64,000 nt of DNA, from positions 2,903,108-2,967,107 of the forward strand of contig NC_081245.1 in assembly GCF_902713425.1 (NCBI RefSeq). The letters are read 5' to 3'. The position numbers and the translations under genes are program-made. Below are positions 62,335 to 64,000 of this stretch, piece after piece. The notes beneath the pieces were generated by a model, which was given only the letters and a program-made list of their open reading frames with translations, did not search any database and was not told the origin of the DNA. How positions within the stretch are numbered: position 1 is the stretch's first letter; each line of letters begins with the position of its first letter. The DNA is from Acipenser ruthenus (Eukaryota > Chordata > Actinopteri > Acipenseriformes > Acipenseridae).

Positions 62335-62512
62335 AGGGATGGGAATCAGACTCCTATTCCGCAGCAGTGTCACCCAGTCCAGGTTTTACTAGCAGCTTGA
62401 TCAGCCCCCAGTGTGTCTAGCTAACAAGCTCAGGTGTGTCTGATTATTAAACTCCCAGTGAAACCAGGACTGGATCACACTGCTGTGCAGCGGGAGTCTG
62501 ATTCCCATCCCT
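62335..62512. mobile_element. Foldback MITE-like element, 178 bp
   Basis: The left end AGGGATGGGAATCAGACTCC is inverted at the right end (GGAGTCTGATTCCCATCCCT). The inverted arms extend about 55 bases, with CAGCAGTGT.A.CCAGTCC.GG in both, leaving a loop of about 65 bases that itself has palindromic parts. No coding capacity. The target duplication could not be fixed. Confidence 0.75.
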
Positions 62513-63269
62513 GTAGGTAGATTTGTCATTTCAGACTGCATGCAAAGCGCTTTCATTTGAATTTCTGCAGAAGTCACACACTTAGAGAACGGTATGAATC
62601 CAATGTTATTTAAATGTGCATGTCAAGGCTTATCTGCTGTAATATGAACTCCCCTGCAGGTTCATTCAACAGACTGACGCCACTCCCACAATGCCTGCAC
62701 GTGGGGCTCTTCCACCCCTAAAACCCGCAGCTTCCTCTATTAGGAAACGCTTTATAACAGCAGCGCGACCTCAGTGGAAAGCAGCGCGCTCCTCACGTGA
62801 GCGTCGCGCTTCATACAAACGCTCTTCAATGGAAGCAAGTTACGTCACATGAAGCAGGCAGCGCCGCGTTCCGCCGCTCGAAGGTTTCCGGGAATTCCAA
62901 GGCAGTTTAACCCTTTGAAGGCTCGTCGCGCTCATTCACGCACTGTACGTTTTGCTTTCTCCGTTAACAGAACCCCGTTTGACTGCGTGAATACCATCAA
63001 TCACACACTCGGTGTCGTTCGCATGCAAAACTGCATCTTTTGATTTGTATAATGCATGTTACGTAAACACACAAGTTCTATTAAAATCCAACCAAATCGT
63101 TCAAAAAAAAATAATCTATCAGCTAGTCCCATTTCAACACGCGAGATACCGGCTTGCAGAATCTGAATTATTAACCACGTCATACAAACGGTGTATTTGA
63201 TTTGTGAATGGGGCGAGCACAGCTTAATCATTCGTGACCCTGCGGTTACTTGCTGAGCTCGCCGATAGA
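62513..63269. other. Intergenic, moderately CpG-rich, no gene recognised
   Basis: Short open frames only; many CpG sites between 62,750 and 62,960. No domain or splice pair is supported. Confidence 0.45.
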
Positions 63270-64000
63270 TGCAGTTTCAATGCTTCCTTACCCCCGTCTC
63301 TCGCTCTCCTCCCGCCGTATCTCCCCTCAATCGGCGTGAACTGTGCGCTTATTTATTTCTTCAAACCGCTTCTTCAACTAAAATAACTGAATTTAAAACT
63401 AAAACAAAGCCAAGAGGAGGAGCCAAGATGGCAGACTATAGTCCCCAGTTTCACAACCTGGTCCCTCCTCCTCCTCCTCCTCCTCTCGTCGCGATCCCGC
63501 CCTCGCTTCGACAGAGGGAGACAAGCCAGCCAATCAATCTCGCAAGCTGGGTTTCGGAGCGTTTCTGTAGCCAATAAACGCCGGCCTGTTCTTTTAACCC
63601 CCACCCCCTCGGTGACGCCACGGCTCGGCCCCGCCCCTGGGTGCTTTCTCAACGCGCCGGTAGTTTGTCCGCCGTGGCTTGCTGTAGTTCTGCGGTCGCT
63701 GACCCGCGTTTCGTTCGCAGAAGTCGCCGCTTTGTTTACTCTTATAGCGGTCTGTTATGTTTTCATATATTAAACCCGCCCGCCTGCGGATTGTAAAGTA
63801 AAGGAGAGTTCAACACCGCGCTGTCCTCCACGGTCAGTGCTGAAACGCGGTTCAAAGGGGGGGGGGGGGGGGGGTGTTTGAGCGCCTTCTTTATCTGGGC
63901 GTTTTGTATCGGTTTTTATTTAAGTATCGCTTTGATTTATGCGGCAGACGCCGGCTTTATAAAATGCGACTCGCACCGGCGCTACAGGGCAGTCCAGGGT
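63270..64000 (+). promoter_or_regulatory. CpG-rich promoter-like region at the right edge
   Basis: High CpG content with two CCAAT boxes on the plus strand (CAGCCAATC at about 63,529 and AGCCAATAAACG at about 63,569), a GC box (CCCCGCCCC at about 63,631) and a YY1-type AAGATGGC at 63,426. The order CCAAT-CCAAT-GC box suggests a start site to the right, near 63,660-63,700, for a plus-strand gene outside the window. A minus-strand role as promoter of the zinc-finger gene is also possible. A G17 run lies at about 63,858-63,874. Confidence 0.5.

Noticed and set aside
63428-63577. 49-residue frame with a good start context (GCCAAGATGG) and a proline run
   Set aside because: It overlaps CCAAT boxes and promoter-like sequence, has no splice partner or domain, and the ATGGC fits a YY1 site.

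Overview
The window looks like the genome of a ray-finned fish. The evidence is intron-split vertebrate TRIM genes with the standard 96/231/23-base exon series, a fish-type C2H2 zinc-finger gene with an N-terminal IKGE repeat, a tRNA-derived SINE with an L2-like tail, a CR1/L2-type LINE tail, a DIRS-type fossil and very long minisatellites. A non-teleost such as a sturgeon or paddlefish is my guess, not something the sequence proves.

Layout. Positions 1-42,750 hold a cluster of five related TRIM genes (RING, B-box 2, coiled coil, PRY/SPRY), the ubiquitin-ligase type often used in fish antiviral defence. Gene 1 (minus, only exon 1 inside the window) faces away from gene 2 (plus, 7,291-10,368). 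Genes 3 (19,001-24,849), 4 (28,930-32,512, first exon wrecked) and 5 (39,333-42,327) follow on the plus strand. Blocks of flanking DNA are copied with the genes: 6,175-7,290 matches 28,068-28,960; 10,369-12,620 matches 24,850-27,177 and, in part, 32,513-33,421; and 1-2,430 is an inverted relative of 17,712-19,500. Between the genes lie insertions: a SINE, a TIR element, a DIRS fossil and unclassified repeats.

Positions 43,000-54,420 hold a LINE tail, two 40-bp minisatellites, and a small three-exon gene for a single-pass membrane protein that I do not recognise (44,156-45,606). Its 3' side runs straight into a roughly 51-bp minisatellite of about 5.8 kb. That array is split by a very young non-autonomous LTR retroelement (50,308-53,195) with 602-bp LTRs and a 5-bp target duplication.

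Positions 55,179-62,236 hold a nine-finger C2H2 zinc-finger gene on the minus strand, whose upstream intron appears to contain a 5.7-kb array of a 43-bp repeat. The right edge (about 63,270-64,000) is CpG-rich and promoter-like.

About 29% of the window (roughly 18-19 kb) is minisatellite of seven unrelated families, plus a telomere-like hybrid repeat. This suggests subtelomeric or similarly repeat-prone DNA. The most notable observations are SPRY diversification set against homogenised neighbouring exons, a RING zinc-ligand loss shared by genes 3 and 4, a 26-bp array that encodes the same 26-residue cycle in every frame, and a tandem SUMO-site array ahead of the zinc fingers.
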